DNA of 64,000 nt from Acetobacter malorum. Lineage in GTDB: Bacteria > Pseudomonadota > Alphaproteobacteria > Acetobacterales > Acetobacteraceae. The stretch covers positions 62,001 through 126,000 of the forward strand of contig NZ_LHZC01000050.1 of the NCBI RefSeq assembly GCF_001580615.1, written 5' to 3'. The notes beneath the pieces were generated by a model. That model had not been told where the DNA came from, ran no database searches, and worked only from the letters and a program-made list of their open reading frames with translations. Position 1 is the stretch's first letter, and every line of letters starts with the position of its first letter. The position numbers and the translations under genes were made by a program. This document shows positions 18,244-28,519 of the stretch, piece after piece.

Positions 18244-21200
18244 GCCCGTGCAGACATTTTTTGAAAAACTCAATCAGGCCCGCTTTCTGCTGCTCTCCTT
18301 TCTGGTTCTGCTTATGGTCGGGGGCTGTGTGGTTCTGTCCGGCCTGCCGGTGGAGGCTGTACCTGACATCTCCCCCCAGCAGGTTCTGGTATCCGCCGTA
18401 GCGCCCGGTCTGGCGACGGAAGAAGTGGAAAAACTGATTACCTTTCCAGTGGAAAGCAGCATGGCGGGTATTCCGGGCGTGACAGATTTGCGCTCTGTTT
18501 CCCGCTCCGGGGTTTCGGTTGTCTATATCCAGTTTGAAGATAATTCGGACATCAATCTGGACCGCACCCGTGTGAACGAACGCATGGCACAGGCCCGCAC
18601 CCTGCTCAGCGTCCCCGGGGTCAGCCTGAACATGGGACCACTGACCACCGGCATGGGGGAGATTTTCCAGTTCCAGCTCAAAGGCCCCGGCCTGTCGCTC
18701 ATGGCGCTTAACCGCCTGATGAACTGGACCGTGGCCCCGCAGCTCAAGCTGGTGCCGGGTGTTGCGGAAGTTAATATTGGCGGGGGGGCAGAAGAAACAT
18801 GGGAGGTCACGCTCGACCCCAACCGCCTGCTGGCCTACGGCCTCTCCGTAGGTGATGTGTATCGCACCATAGACACCAGCAATGCGGCATCCGGGGGCGG
18901 CTGGATTGAACACCATGCCGAACAGCAGGTTATAGCCGGGCGCGGGCTTTTACGCTCCCTTGCGGATTTCGGGGCGATGACCATCAAAACCGGACCCGGG
19001 GGCACCGCCATCCGCCTGCGGGATCTGGGCCGCATCAGCACAGGCCCCCGCACCCGTCTGGGGGCCGTCACCCGCGATGGAAAAGGGGAAATTGTCACCG
19101 GCGTGGTGATGATGGAAAAAGGTGCCAGCTCCAACGCCACACTGGCAGGTATCCGCGCAGCCCTGCCCGCCATTACGCAATCCCTGCCAGCAGGTGTCAC
19201 ACTGGCCCCCTATTATGATCGCGCCATGCTTACCAACCGCACCATTGCCACGGTGCGGGAAAATCTGCTGATTGGCGCAGCCCTTGTTGTCGCCGTTCTG
19301 CTGGCGGTGATTGGCAATCTGCGTGCATCCCTTCTGATTGCGTCCGTCATTCCCTTCGCGCTGGTGTGCGCCATGACGGGCATGCGGGTGTTTGGTATTT
19401 CCGCCAACCTGCTCAGTCTGGGCGCCATTGATTTCGGCATGATTGTGGATAGTTCTCTGGTGGTGGTAGAGCATGTGCTCAGCCGTCGGCTCAAAGAACC
19501 TGATGTGCCGTTTGGCACGCTGGTCCGCTCCTCCGCACAACAGATTGTCCGGCCAGTCAGTTTCGCCATTCTGGTCATCATCATGGTCTATCTGCCAGTG
19601 CTGACGCTGGAAGGGATTGAAGGCCGGATGTTCCGCCCCATGGCGCAAACCGTCATCATGGCTCTGGCGGCGTCCCTGATTTACTGTCTGGTGTGGGTGC
19701 CCATTCTGTGTGTTTCCGTTCTGCGCACAACACGGGTGCCGCAGGAAACACGACTGATGGCATGGTTACGCAGGCATTATCAGCCACTGTTCTCACGCTG
19801 TGCCCGCAGGCCCCGGCTGCTTGTTGGGGGAAGCCTTGGCATGTGTGTTCTAGCCGCGGCCCTGACCCTCACACTGGGCAGCGAATTTGTGCCGCAACTG
19901 GAAGAAGGTGCGCTGGCACTGCACACCATGCGCCTGCCGTCTGCGTCTCTGAACACAGTCCTGCATTCTGTCCAGCAACAGGAGCGTCTGATCAAAATTT
20001 TTCCAGAAGTAGAAACAGTGGTCAGCAACACCGGCACCGGAGCTATCCCGACAGACCCGATGGGGCAGAACGAGACCGATAGCTTCATCCTGCTCAAAGA
20101 GCCTCGCACCGGACGCTCTCAGGCGGAACTGGTTGCCGCCATGGGCAAGGCCTTGCAGGAGAACCTGCCTGACGCCCTCTATTCCTGGAGCCAGCCGGTG
20201 CAGATGCGGATGGATGATCTGCTGTCGGGCGTGCGCACCCCGATTGCCGTTTCCATTTACGGGGATGACCTGCCAACCCTCACCCGTCTGGGCAACCAGA
20301 TTGTTAAAACCCTCAATAACGTGCGGGGGGCGGCTGATGTGATGGCAGAAGATGAGGGCACGGTGCCGTTTGTGCATATCGACGTGAACCGGGAAAATGC
20401 AGGCCGCCTGAATGTGCGCGTGCAGGATATTCTGGATATGGTGGAAGCCATTGGTGGCCATATCGGGCGCCCTGTAACGGCACAGAATGCCATTATCGCA
20501 ACGCAGGCTCAGCTTGACCCGGCACGAACACACTCACTCGCCGCAATTGGTGCGCTGCGGGTGCCACAGGCAGATGGACGCGGGACTGTCCTGCTCTCTC
20601 AGGTCGCTGATATTAGGCAGCAGGATGGTCCGCCCCGCATCAGCCGCGACGGCATCCGGCGGCGGGTTGTCATTCAGGCCAATGTGCGCGGGCGGGATCT
20701 GGCGTCCTACGTCGCCGAGGCCCAGAAGGCGGTGCAACGCACCATCACACTCCCGCACGGCTATACTATCCGCTGGGATGGGCAGTTCCGAAACCTTCAG
20801 TCTGCCTCAAAAAGGCTGGCCATTGTTGTGCCCGTAGCGCTGACACTTATCTTCCTGCTCCTGATTGCCGCCCTCGGCACAGCACGGCTCGCACTTCTGG
20901 TGTTCTGCAATCTGCCACTGGCTGCCTCTGGCGGGATTTTTGCGCTGGTGCTGCGTGGGCTTCCCTTTAGTATTTCCGCAGGGATCGGGTTTATTGCACT
21001 GTTTGGTGTCGCGGTGCTGAATGGCGTGGTGCTGGTCAGCACCGCTGAGCAGATCCGCCGCCGGGGTGTGGGTGCCGCACGCGCTGGGTTTACTGCGGCC
21101 AGAGAACGCTTCCGCCCCGTAATGGCCACAGCCCTCGTCGCCAGTCTGGGATTTTTCCCCATGGCGTTTTCCGCCTCTGCCGGGGCGGAAGTGGAGCGCC

Positions 21201-21337
21201 CGCTGGCAAGTGTGGTGATTGGCGGGCTGGTCACCTCCACCCTGCTCACATTGTTTGTTTTGCCTCTGCTCTATGCGCGTTTTATGAAACAGAAGACCCG
21301 CCAGACAGAGGATACTAAGCCCGCATGCGCATCCTGA
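18233..21337 (+). CDS. Heavy-metal-type RND efflux pump (CzcA/CusA family)
   Basis: 1034-residue 12-TM inner-membrane proton/substrate antiporter. The N-terminal helix is followed by VEAVPDISPQQV, the usual HME-RND sequence, and TM4 carries LGAIDFGMIVDSSLVVVEH near residues 397-415, the family signature with two membrane Asp residues and a Glu. Porter domains at ~60-330 and ~560-860. Overlaps the adaptor gene by 11 bases and the regulator gene by 13. The signature supports metal-cation efflux, but the residues that separate Cu/Ag, Co/Zn/Cd and Ni classes cannot be settled by eye. Confidence 0.92.
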   Translation: MRTKPVQTFFEKLNQARFLLLSFLVLLMVGGCVVLSGLPVEAVPDISPQQVLVSAVAPGLATEEVEKLITFPVESSMAGIPGVTDLRSVSRSGVSVVYIQFEDNSDINLDRTRVNERMAQARTLLSVPGVSLNMGPLTTGMGEIFQFQLKGPGLSLMALNRLMNWTVAPQLKLVPGVAEVNIGGGAEETWEVTLDPNRLLAYGLSVGDVYRTIDTSNAASGGGWIEHHAEQQVIAGRGLLRSLADFGAMTIKTGPGGTAIRLRDLGRISTGPRTRLGAVTRDGKGEIVTGVVMMEKGASSNATLAGIRAALPAITQSLPAGVTLAPYYDRAMLTNRTIATVRENLLIGAALVVAVLLAVIGNLRASLLIASVIPFALVCAMTGMRVFGISANLLSLGAIDFGMIVDSSLVVVEHVLSRRLKEPDVPFGTLVRSSAQQIVRPVSFAILVIIMVYLPVLTLEGIEGRMFRPMAQTVIMALAASLIYCLVWVPILCVSVLRTTRVPQETRLMAWLRRHYQPLFSRCARRPRLLVGGSLGMCVLAAALTLTLGSEFVPQLEEGALALHTMRLPSASLNTVLHSVQQQERLIKIFPEVETVVSNTGTGAIPTDPMGQNETDSFILLKEPRTGRSQAELVAAMGKALQENLPDALYSWSQPVQMRMDDLLSGVRTPIAVSIYGDDLPTLTRLGNQIVKTLNNVRGAADVMAEDEGTVPFVHIDVNRENAGRLNVRVQDILDMVEAIGGHIGRPVTAQNAIIATQAQLDPARTHSLAAIGALRVPQADGRGTVLLSQVADIRQQDGPPRISRDGIRRRVVIQANVRGRDLASYVAEAQKAVQRTITLPHGYTIRWDGQFRNLQSASKRLAIVVPVALTLIFLLLIAALGTARLALLVFCNLPLAASGGIFALVLRGLPFSISAGIGFIALFGVAVLNGVVLVSTAEQIRRRGVGAARAGFTAARERFRPVMATALVASLGFFPMAFSASAGAEVERPLASVVIGGLVTSTLLTLFVLPLLYARFMKQKTRQTEDTKPACAS

Positions 21338-21993
21338 TTATGGAAGATGAACCCCATCTGGGCGCAGCCGTGCAGGAACGGGTGCGGCAGGCGGGGCATA
21401 CGGTGGACTGGTTCACCACGCTGGAAGATGGCCGGGCCGCTCTGGCCACGGTCCATTATGACGTGCTGTTACTGGATCTTGGCCTTCCCGATGGCAGCGG
21501 CCGCACCCTGCTGCGGGAAATCCGCCAGACCAGTTCCCCGCTGGCGGTGCTGATTACCACGGCGGAAGATCAGGTGAGTGACCGCATTGCCGGCTTATCT
21601 GAAGGCGCGGATGATTATCTGGCCAAGCCGTATGATCTGGATGAACTGGTGGCCAGGATTGCCGCCGTGGGCCGCCGCTACCGCCCGCTGGTCGATAACC
21701 GGTTAAAAGTGGGCGATATCGACATTGATCTGGAACGCTCCCGCCTGACGCGGGACGGACAGGTGATTGACCTGACAGCACGGGAATGGGCGCTGGTGGA
21801 ACTGCTGGCCCGCAGGCCCGGTGCAATCTGCTCACGAGAGCGGATAGAAGATGCGCTTTATAGTCTGGAAGAAGAAGTTGGCAGTAATACCATAGAGGTC
21901 TTCGTCAGCCGGGTACGCAAAAAGCTCGGCGCAGACATTATCCGCACCGTGCGCGGGCGTGGCTACTGCCTTGAACAGCCCGCAACCTCATGA
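21325..21993 (+). CDS. OmpR-family response regulator
   Basis: 222-residue two-component regulator. Receiver domain at 1-115 with acidic pair MEDE at the start, phospho-acceptor Asp in DVLLLDLGLPDGSG (~51) and Lys in LAKPYDLDEL (~101). The winged-helix DNA-binding domain at ~125-220 includes LTAREWALVELLARRPG and the closing VRGRGYCLE. It overlaps the pump gene by 13 bases and the kinase gene by ATGA, so it is co-expressed with the pump it probably controls. Confidence 0.93.
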   Translation: MRILIMEDEPHLGAAVQERVRQAGHTVDWFTTLEDGRAALATVHYDVLLLDLGLPDGSGRTLLREIRQTSSPLAVLITTAEDQVSDRIAGLSEGADDYLAKPYDLDELVARIAAVGRRYRPLVDNRLKVGDIDIDLERSRLTRDGQVIDLTAREWALVELLARRPGAICSRERIEDALYSLEEEVGSNTIEVFVSRVRKKLGADIIRTVRGRGYCLEQPATS

Positions 21994-23474
21994 CCCCCTC
22001 CGCCGAAAAATCTGCACGCCCCTGGCGGCTGGCAACGCGGCTGATCCGGGGTGTGACGGGGGTCGTGATTGGCTGTCTTGCAATTGTCGCGCTGATGACA
22101 GCCGGTTTCACAAAATACGAGATTACGGAACGGCTGGATGACTCCCTGCAGGAAGTGGGCGAGCGACTGCAATTTGCCGTTCTGGCCCTCAACCAGCAAG
22201 GGCCGGGCCATGATGTGGCGCATCTGTCCGACATCAAACCCACATCGCTGGCCTATCAGATTACCGATACCGCAGGGCATGTTCTGCTGCGGTCCTCCAA
22301 TGCGCCCGCAACCCGTTTTACCGTGCCGCTCTCCAGCGGATTTTACATGCTGCCGCAGTTCCGCGTGTATGTAACACCTGCAGCACAGGTGGACCGGTTT
22401 ATTCTGGTAGGTGAACCCCGCCTGCACCGCACACAGGCCACCCATAAAGCCATTCTGATTGCCGTGCTGCCCATTATCGGCTCGGTGCCGTGCATCTGGC
22501 TTCTGGTCATCTGGATTGTACGCCGGGGGCTGCGCCCGCTGGTGCGCTTGCAGGATGAAATCCGGGAACGTGGCAGCGGCAACCTCAAGCCGGTGCCGGA
22601 ACTGGCTTTGCCAGTTGAACTCTCAACCATTCAGGTCGCTGTCAATTCTCTTTTAGAGCGTTTGCAAAAAGCACTTTCTGCAGAACGCGCTTTTGCCGCC
22701 AATGCCGCGCATGAACTCCGCAACCCCATTGCCGCCCTGCTGGCACAGGCGCAGATGCTGCGTTCCATAGCCCTCCGCAAAGCCTCTGACGCAGTTACTC
22801 CGAAACCAGAAAATGACACTGCTCAGGAGACTGCAAACATCCCACAACGGCTGGATGCACTCATCAGCCAGATCCATCGCCTAAGTAGGACGGTGGAAAA
22901 ACTGCTGCAACTGTCACGCGCCGTAGCAGGCACGGCCTTGCGGCGGGATCGGTTTGATCTGCTGCCTGTGCTGCATGTGGTGGCGGATGAGCTGGACCGG
23001 CCCGACCACGCCTCCCCACGTATTGTGATTGAAACTGGCGACCTGACTCATCTGGATGTTCTGGGAGATCTGGATGCGGCAGGCATCCTGTTCCGCAATC
23101 TGCTGGAAAATGCCCTACGCCATAGTCCGCAGGGGTCTGCCGTGCAGGTGCATGTCTCGACCAATGCTGCGGTTCCCCCTTGCTGCGTTGCAGAGGCCCC
23201 TGCTGCGGCTGGTCAGGCACAGGCGGTGGAACAGAGCACCTGTGTGACGATCCAAAATACCTGCCCGCCGCTTGCGCCGGATTTGCTCACCCGTCTGACT
23301 GACCCGTTTGTACGCGGCAATGCCAGCACGGAGGGCAGCGGGCTGGGGCTGGCCATTGCACGGACAATCGCCCGGCAAATGGCCATTCGGATGGATCTTT
23401 TCTCCCCCATCCCCGGACAGGACGACGGGTTTATGGTGCAGCTGACATTCCAGAAAGCACCACCCCGCGCCTGA
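21990..23474 (+). CDS. Sensor histidine kinase (QseC/CusS-like)
   Basis: 494-residue membrane kinase. TM1 at ~25-43, periplasmic domain to ~150, TM2 at ~155-177, HAMP-like linker, then the H-box with phospho-accepting His in FAANAAHELRNPIAAL (~235-250), N-box FRNLLENALRHSP (~368), and G-box GSGLGLAIARTIARQM (~451). Cognate partner of the upstream OmpR regulator, with an ATGA overlap. It likely senses the substrate of the RND pump in the periplasm. Last gene of the operon; 11 bases separate its stop from the convergent serS stop. Confidence 0.92.
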   Translation: MTPSAEKSARPWRLATRLIRGVTGVVIGCLAIVALMTAGFTKYEITERLDDSLQEVGERLQFAVLALNQQGPGHDVAHLSDIKPTSLAYQITDTAGHVLLRSSNAPATRFTVPLSSGFYMLPQFRVYVTPAAQVDRFILVGEPRLHRTQATHKAILIAVLPIIGSVPCIWLLVIWIVRRGLRPLVRLQDEIRERGSGNLKPVPELALPVELSTIQVAVNSLLERLQKALSAERAFAANAAHELRNPIAALLAQAQMLRSIALRKASDAVTPKPENDTAQETANIPQRLDALISQIHRLSRTVEKLLQLSRAVAGTALRRDRFDLLPVLHVVADELDRPDHASPRIVIETGDLTHLDVLGDLDAAGILFRNLLENALRHSPQGSAVQVHVSTNAAVPPCCVAEAPAAAGQAQAVEQSTCVTIQNTCPPLAPDLLTRLTDPFVRGNASTEGSGLGLAIARTIARQMAIRMDLFSPIPGQDDGFMVQLTFQKAPPRA

Positions 23475-23485
23475 CAGAACGGCTG

Positions 23486-24754
23486 TTAGCCGATCCGTTC
23501 GAGACCGCCCATGTAGGGCCGCAGAACTTCTGGCACCGTGATGGAGCCATCTTCATTCTGGCCGTTTTCCATCACCGCAATCAGCGTGCGGCCTACAGCC
23601 AGACCGGAGCCGTTCAGTGTGTGCACAAACACCGGAGCGCCACCACCCTGCGGGCGGAAACGGGCATTCATGCGGCGCGCCTGAAAGTCCCGCGTATTGG
23701 AGCAGGAAGAAATTTCACGCCATGCTGCCTGACCCGGCAGCCATGCTTCCAGATCAAACGTCTTGGCAGCGCCAAAACCGGTATCACCCGCGCACAGCAG
23801 AACCCGGCGATACGGCACTTCCAGCTTTTCCAGAATTTTTTCAGCACAGCGCGTCATGCGCTCATGCTCTGCTTCACTCTCTTCCGGAGTGGTGACGGAC
23901 ACCATTTCCACTTTTTCAAACTGATGCTGACGCAGCATCCCCCGCACATCCCGCCCGGCAGACCCGGCCTCACTGCGGAAGCACTGGCTCAGCGCCGTCA
24001 TACGGCGGGGCAGTGTGCTGGCATCCAGAATATCACCTGCGACAGACGCCGTCAGCGGGACTTCCGCCGTCGGGATCAGCCAGCGGCCATCTTCCGTGCG
24101 GAAGGACTGGTCCGCAAATTTGGGCAGCTTGTCCGTGCCATACATGGCGGCATCATTCACCAGCACCGGCACCTGAGTTTCCTCGTAGCCGTTCTCATCC
24201 GTGTGCTGATCCAGCATGAACTGCCCCAGTGCGCGGGCCATACGAGCCAGCGCGCCACGCAGCACCACAAACCGTGCACCGGAGAGTTTGGAGGCCGTGG
24301 CGAAGTCCATCAGGCCCAGCGCTTCACCAAGTTCAAAATGCTGGCGCGCGGCAAAGCTGAACTCACGCGGCGTGCCCCACACATGCTGGACCACATTGGC
24401 TGTCTCGTCCGGGCCATCCGGCACGGAAGCGTCAAGCCGGTTGGGCAGGCTGGCCAGAATCTCAGCACTCTGGCCTTCCAAATCGGCCACACGCCGTTCC
24501 AGTATTTCCATCTCAGCGCGGATTTCAATACCTTCGGCTTCCAGCGCACTGCTGTCTCCACCGGTGCGCTTCATGCCGCCGATTTCACGCGCCAGAGCCT
24601 TCCGGCGGGCCTGTTTTTCCTGCAGGGCTGTCTGAGCCTGACGCCGTTCTTCATCCCATGAGACAAGCTTCTGCGCGACGGGGTCGATCCCGCGGCGGGC
24701 GAGATCGGCATCAAAAGCGGCAGGGTCTGCGCGCAGAGCGCGGATATCATGCAT
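23486..24754 (-). CDS. serS: Seryl-tRNA synthetase
   Basis: 422-residue class II aminoacyl-tRNA synthetase charging tRNA-Ser. It has an N-terminal coiled-coil tRNA-binding arm (~30-100), motif 2 region [27 protein letters not shown] (~262-288) and motif 3 [17 protein letters not shown] (~382-398). Normal length with a canonical N-terminus ([22 protein letters not shown]). It is the last gene of the dgt-to-serS operon, 3 bases after tatC. Confidence 0.97.
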   Translation of the reverse strand: MHDIRALRADPAAFDADLARRGIDPVAQKLVSWDEERRQAQTALQEKQARRKALAREIGGMKRTGGDSSALEAEGIEIRAEMEILERRVADLEGQSAEILASLPNRLDASVPDGPDETANVVQHVWGTPREFSFAARQHFELGEALGLMDFATASKLSGARFVVLRGALARMARALGQFMLDQHTDENGYEETQVPVLVNDAAMYGTDKLPKFADQSFRTEDGRWLIPTAEVPLTASVAGDILDASTLPRRMTALSQCFRSEAGSAGRDVRGMLRQHQFEKVEMVSVTTPEESEAEHERMTRCAEKILEKLEVPYRRVLLCAGDTGFGAAKTFDLEAWLPGQAAWREISSCSNTRDFQARRMNARFRPQGGGAPVFVHTLNGSGLAVGRTLIAVMENGQNEDGSITVPEVLRPYMGGLERIG

Positions 24755-24757
24755 GGA

Positions 24758-25585
24758 TCAGGAAGCCTCTTCCTCTGGAGTGGTTTCTTCGGACAGCGGG
24801 TCCGGCTTAGTCTTAGGTTCAACAAGCCGGGCTGCCACAATGGAAATTTCGTAAAGAAGGACAAGCGGCACCGCCAGCCCTACCTGGGTAATCACATCCG
24901 GCGGCATCAGAATGGCGGCGATGACAAACGCCCCCACAATGGCATACCGACGGAAGCGCTTGAGCATATCGGCGGTGACAATCCCCACCCGCGCCAGCAG
25001 GGTGAGCACCACCGGCAATTCAAACGCGACCCCAAACGCCATAATCAGCTTCATGACCAGCGAGAGATATTCAGACACCTTGGCCTGAAGTTCAATCTGC
25101 ACGCCGCCAGAGCTGCCCGGTGTCTGGAAGGACAGGAAGAACCGCCATGCGATGGGGAAAATGAAGTAATAGGCCAGCGCCGCACCCAGCAGGAACAGGA
25201 TGGGCGTTGCAATCAGAAACGGAGCAAAAGCCCGCTTTTCCGACCGGTACAAACCGGGTGCGATAAAAATCCACGCCTGAATGGCAATAATGGGGAAGGA
25301 CATAAATGCCGCCCCGAAAAATGCCACGCGGATATAGGTGAAAAAGGCCTCATACAGCGCCGTATAGATCAGATGCGGCTGCTCACCCTGCTGCCGCATG
25401 ATCTCACCCAGAGGCCGGGCCAGAAAGAGATAGATGTCACCTGCAAAATGGTAACACAGCGCAAAACACACCAGAAAGGCCGCGCCGGACCATAAAAGGC
25501 GGCGGCGCAGTTCAAGCAGATGGTCAATCAGCGGCATGGGCTGATCGTGAATGGGATCATCCTGCAGAGGTTCGTTCTCCTTCAT
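24758..25585 (-). CDS. tatC: Twin-arginine translocase subunit TatC
   Basis: 275-residue inner-membrane core of the Tat system, which exports folded proteins and recognises the RR signal peptide. Six TM segments are visible. Family motifs are PLIDHLLELRRRLLWSG near residue 17 and the conserved FGVAFELPVVLTLLARVGIV near ~165. It overlaps tatB by ATGA and lies 3 bases before serS. The charged C-terminal tail (KTKPDPLSEETTPEEE) is unremarkable. Confidence 0.96.
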   Translation of the reverse strand: MKENEPLQDDPIHDQPMPLIDHLLELRRRLLWSGAAFLVCFALCYHFAGDIYLFLARPLGEIMRQQGEQPHLIYTALYEAFFTYIRVAFFGAAFMSFPIIAIQAWIFIAPGLYRSEKRAFAPFLIATPILFLLGAALAYYFIFPIAWRFFLSFQTPGSSGGVQIELQAKVSEYLSLVMKLIMAFGVAFELPVVLTLLARVGIVTADMLKRFRRYAIVGAFVIAAILMPPDVITQVGLAVPLVLLYEISIVAARLVEPKTKPDPLSEETTPEEEAS

Positions 25586-26259
25586 AGCCCGCGCCCGGCC
25601 TCCATGCCGTCAGCCGCTTGCGCAGGATATTCGCCTGTTGACTGGCCCGGCACTGCTGGCCCCGGTGCCACCCGGCGCTGCCCGTGTATCAGCCGCACCG
25701 GCGGCAGAATGGCAGGCGGGAAAAGCCGCGTGCGTTCCTTAACAATCCGCCGCACGTGGTTGGGCGGCAGTTCCGGCGGGGCATCCACCACTTCATCTTC
25801 TACCAGTGGGTTGAGATCATCCAGCCCAGCACCGCTTGCCGCAGAAGGAGGCAAGCTCGGCAGACCGACGCTGCGTTCTTCCAGCATGGCAGTCGAAGCA
25901 CCGGTCGTGCCAGCAACAGCGGTGGGGCGCGGCGGCGCATCCAGTCCGCGCGGGCCTGCGGGGCGAACGCCCGGCGGTTCATCGAAAGACCGTGCCAGCG
26001 TGCCATCACCATCGATAGCTTTCATGATGCGGCCCCGCACATTCAGGTTCCGCAGATCCCGCACATGGTCGCGCACTTCCGTCAGGTCCGCCTCGCGCAC
26101 CATTTCATCCACGTGCGACTGAAACTCACTCGCCAGCTTGCGTGCTTTTTTGACAAACCCGGCCAGCCCCCGGATGGCCACAGGCAGATCCTTCGGACCA
26201 ATGACGACCAGCGCCACCGCTCCTATCAGCGCAATTTCCGACCAGGCAAAATCAAACAT
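25582..26259 (-). CDS. tatB: Twin-arginine translocase subunit TatB
   Basis: 225-residue membrane-anchored TatB. The N-terminal TM helix (FDFAWSEIALIGAVALVVIGPKDLP) contains the Glu and the Gly-Pro hinge typical of TatB, followed by an amphipathic helix (VAIRGLAGFVKKARKLASEF) and a long Pro/Ala-rich tail. ATG 26259 has GGTGG upstream and gives the standard start (MFDF); an in-frame GTG at 26271 is less likely. A tatA gene is normally next to it in this alphaproteobacterial operon but none is visible between tatB and scpB. Confidence 0.9.
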   Translation of the reverse strand: MFDFAWSEIALIGAVALVVIGPKDLPVAIRGLAGFVKKARKLASEFQSHVDEMVREADLTEVRDHVRDLRNLNVRGRIMKAIDGDGTLARSFDEPPGVRPAGPRGLDAPPRPTAVAGTTGASTAMLEERSVGLPSLPPSAASGAGLDDLNPLVEDEVVDAPPELPPNHVRRIVKERTRLFPPAILPPVRLIHGQRRVAPGPAVPGQSTGEYPAQAADGMEAGRGL

Positions 26260-26391
26260 CCGCAGGACCACCCATCAGCATGAAGCGGGAGAACGGGCCT
26301 CTCCCCCCATGCGTCTCTCTTGCACGCGCAGCCCCGCCCCTTAGCAGTATGCCGGAGAAGGCAGGATTTACGCGCAGACGCCGCAGATCTA

Positions 26392-27474
26392 TCACGACCG
26401 CCCCGGCTCGGAAACAGTTGGCGCTCCGGCATCTGCTTCCGGCTCAGCAGATACGTCCTCAGGCAGAGTTTCCGCGTCCGGTTCCAGTTCCGGCTGAACG
26501 GGGGCAATCTCCCCCTCAGCAGGGGTTAAGTCAGGGTCCGTTTCAACCGCATCGCCTTCTGCATCGCCTGCGGGGAGAACAGTTTCCTCGGCATTACCCA
26601 AATGCTCTTCAGGCGCTTCCGGCTCTGAAGTGATATGCTCTGCAGCCTTTGTTGAAGCGCTATGGACCGTCGTTTCCCCATCTAGAGACAGGACCGTGCC
26701 TGACAAAACGATGCTGTGGCTATCATGCGCCTCATCCGGCCCACTTTCCTGCGGCTCCGCTGATCCATCGTGTGCGGACTTTCTGCCAGAGGTCAGCGTA
26801 TCCGGCACATCCACCAGAAGCTCCTCGCGCCGGGGGAGGTCCGACAGAGCACGCAGGCCGAAATGCCGCAGGAAATCGGGCGTTGTGCCCCACAGCACCG
26901 GGCGACCCGGCACTTCCTTGCGTCCGCGCGGGGCAACCAGAGAGGCCTCGATCAACGTATCCAGCACATTCTGGCCGAGGCTGACGCCGCGAATTTCTTC
27001 AATTTCCACGCGGGTACAGGGCTGGTGATAGGCAATAATCGCCAGCGTCTCCATAACCGCACGCGGCAGCCGACGGGGTTTTTCCAGCACACGGGTCAAA
27101 GCCGGAGCCAGATCTGGCGCCGTGCGGAACTGCCAGCCGCCAGCCACTTCCACCGGCAGGACGCCGCGTCCTTCATACCGCGCCACCAGCGCCCCCATGA
27201 CAGCTGCCACGAAAGCCCCGAGGTCTTCCACGCCCTCTGGCACCAGTTGCCGGAGTTCCAGCAATTCCGCCAGACGCCGAAGGCTGACCGGTTCGGTGCC
27301 CGCAAAAATCAGAGCTTCCGCCAGACGCACGGCATCATCCGGCACGGCAAACGCAGCATCTGTCCCTTGCGGTTCAGCACCAGACAGAGCGGCTATGATT
27401 TCCGGCGCACCCGCCGCCGCCTGTGAGGGCGATGCCTGCGAAGCGTGCGGGATCGTCTCAGATTTTTCGCTCAT
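26392..27474 (-). CDS. scpB: Segregation and condensation protein B
   Basis: 360-residue kleisin-associated winged-helix protein of the SMC-ScpAB condensin complex. The ScpB core lies at ~45-220 (LAEALIFAGTEPVSLRRLAELL, LPRAVMETLAIIAYHQPCTRVEIEEIRGV, LVAPRGRKEVPGRPVLWGTTPDFL). The C-terminal ~140 residues are acidic, Pro/Glu-rich and probably disordered, making it longer than the usual ~200-250. It overlaps scpA by ATGA. Confidence 0.92.
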   Translation of the reverse strand: MSEKSETIPHASQASPSQAAAGAPEIIAALSGAEPQGTDAAFAVPDDAVRLAEALIFAGTEPVSLRRLAELLELRQLVPEGVEDLGAFVAAVMGALVARYEGRGVLPVEVAGGWQFRTAPDLAPALTRVLEKPRRLPRAVMETLAIIAYHQPCTRVEIEEIRGVSLGQNVLDTLIEASLVAPRGRKEVPGRPVLWGTTPDFLRHFGLRALSDLPRREELLVDVPDTLTSGRKSAHDGSAEPQESGPDEAHDSHSIVLSGTVLSLDGETTVHSASTKAAEHITSEPEAPEEHLGNAEETVLPAGDAEGDAVETDPDLTPAEGEIAPVQPELEPDAETLPEDVSAEPEADAGAPTVSEPGRS

Positions 27475-28508
27475 GGGGTCTCCCTGCCTGTGCGCCGCGT
27501 CTTGCGTCCGGGCCTGTCATCATCCGCGACTGGCGTAGCACTTCCCTGCGCTGCTTCAACGTCCTTTGGCTGCGTGCTGGCCCTTGCGGCATCATTCACA
27601 TAGTCAGCATCCTCGTCCGGCGGAACGTCCTGCTCCTCATGCGGGCGCAGCATGATTTTGCCGAAGGTTTCATCCTGCCGCAGTTCCAGCCGACCGCTTT
27701 TGGCCAGTTCTAATCCCGCAATCAGGGTGCCTGCCACGGCAGCCCGACGCTGGCGCATGGCTTCTTCCCCCACGCCTTCTTCCGGTAACTGCTCCGGCAA
27801 AAAAGCATCCAGACTGTTCCAGCCCGGTGGAGTTTTGCCCAGCAGGCGCGTCAGGCGGGCAAGTGCATCCTGCACCGTCCAGAACCGGATGGTGCGGGGC
27901 GCGTAAATACGCTTCCGGGCGTTACGCCGCATGGCCGCCATATAGGCGCGCATGAGTTGCGGCATATCCAGCGCCAGACCCGAGCGGTCAATTTCAATCA
28001 GGGTTTCGCTTTCACCTCGGGCAAAGACATCACGCCCAAGCCGAGGCCGGACCTCCAGCCAGCGGGCCAGCTCCGTCATGCAGGCCAGCTCAATCAGCCG
28101 TTCCTGCAACAGCTCGGCGGCATCTTCCCCCTCCGCAGCCAGTTCATCTTCTGCTGGCAGCAGCAGGCGGGATTTTAGCCAGGCCAGCCAGGCTGCCATA
28201 ACCAGCCAGTCCGCCGCCAGTTCCAGTCGCACTTTGCGGGCAGATTCCACAACCGCGAGATATTGTTCCACCAGTTGCAGGATGGAAATGCGGGACAGAT
28301 CAACCTTCTGCGCCCGCGCCAGATCCAGCAACAGATCCAGCGGGCCTTCAAACCCGTCCAGTGACAGCAGGGGCACACGCGGCACACCGCCATCCCCGCC
28401 AGCGTCCGCGCCTACCGCAACAGCAGCGCCAGAAGCCTCTGCCGGGTCTGGCAGAGGCTCTGATGTTTCCAGCTCTGGCACGCTCTCAGGCGGCTGCGCG
28501 GCATCCAT
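27471..28508 (-). CDS. scpA: Segregation and condensation protein A
   Basis: 345-residue kleisin subunit of bacterial condensin, bridging SMC heads during chromosome segregation. Core motifs LDGFEGPLDLLLDLARAQKVDLSRISILQLVEQYL (~48-83) and LVMAAWLAWLKSRLLLP (~105-121) are typical. The N-terminal ~45 residues and the C-terminal ~50 are low-complexity additions. In many alphaproteobacteria nagZ lies just upstream; here the SPOR-domain gene is directly upstream, 11 bases away. Confidence 0.93.
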   Translation of the reverse strand: MDAAQPPESVPELETSEPLPDPAEASGAAVAVGADAGGDGGVPRVPLLSLDGFEGPLDLLLDLARAQKVDLSRISILQLVEQYLAVVESARKVRLELAADWLVMAAWLAWLKSRLLLPAEDELAAEGEDAAELLQERLIELACMTELARWLEVRPRLGRDVFARGESETLIEIDRSGLALDMPQLMRAYMAAMRRNARKRIYAPRTIRFWTVQDALARLTRLLGKTPPGWNSLDAFLPEQLPEEGVGEEAMRQRRAAVAGTLIAGLELAKSGRLELRQDETFGKIMLRPHEEQDVPPDEDADYVNDAARASTQPKDVEAAQGSATPVADDDRPGRKTRRTGRETP

Positions 28509-28519
28509 TCTGTCTGCCC

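Noticed and set aside
23621-24661. 346-codon plus-strand frame opposite serS
   Set aside because: Shadow of a housekeeping synthetase gene; no domain or ribosome site.
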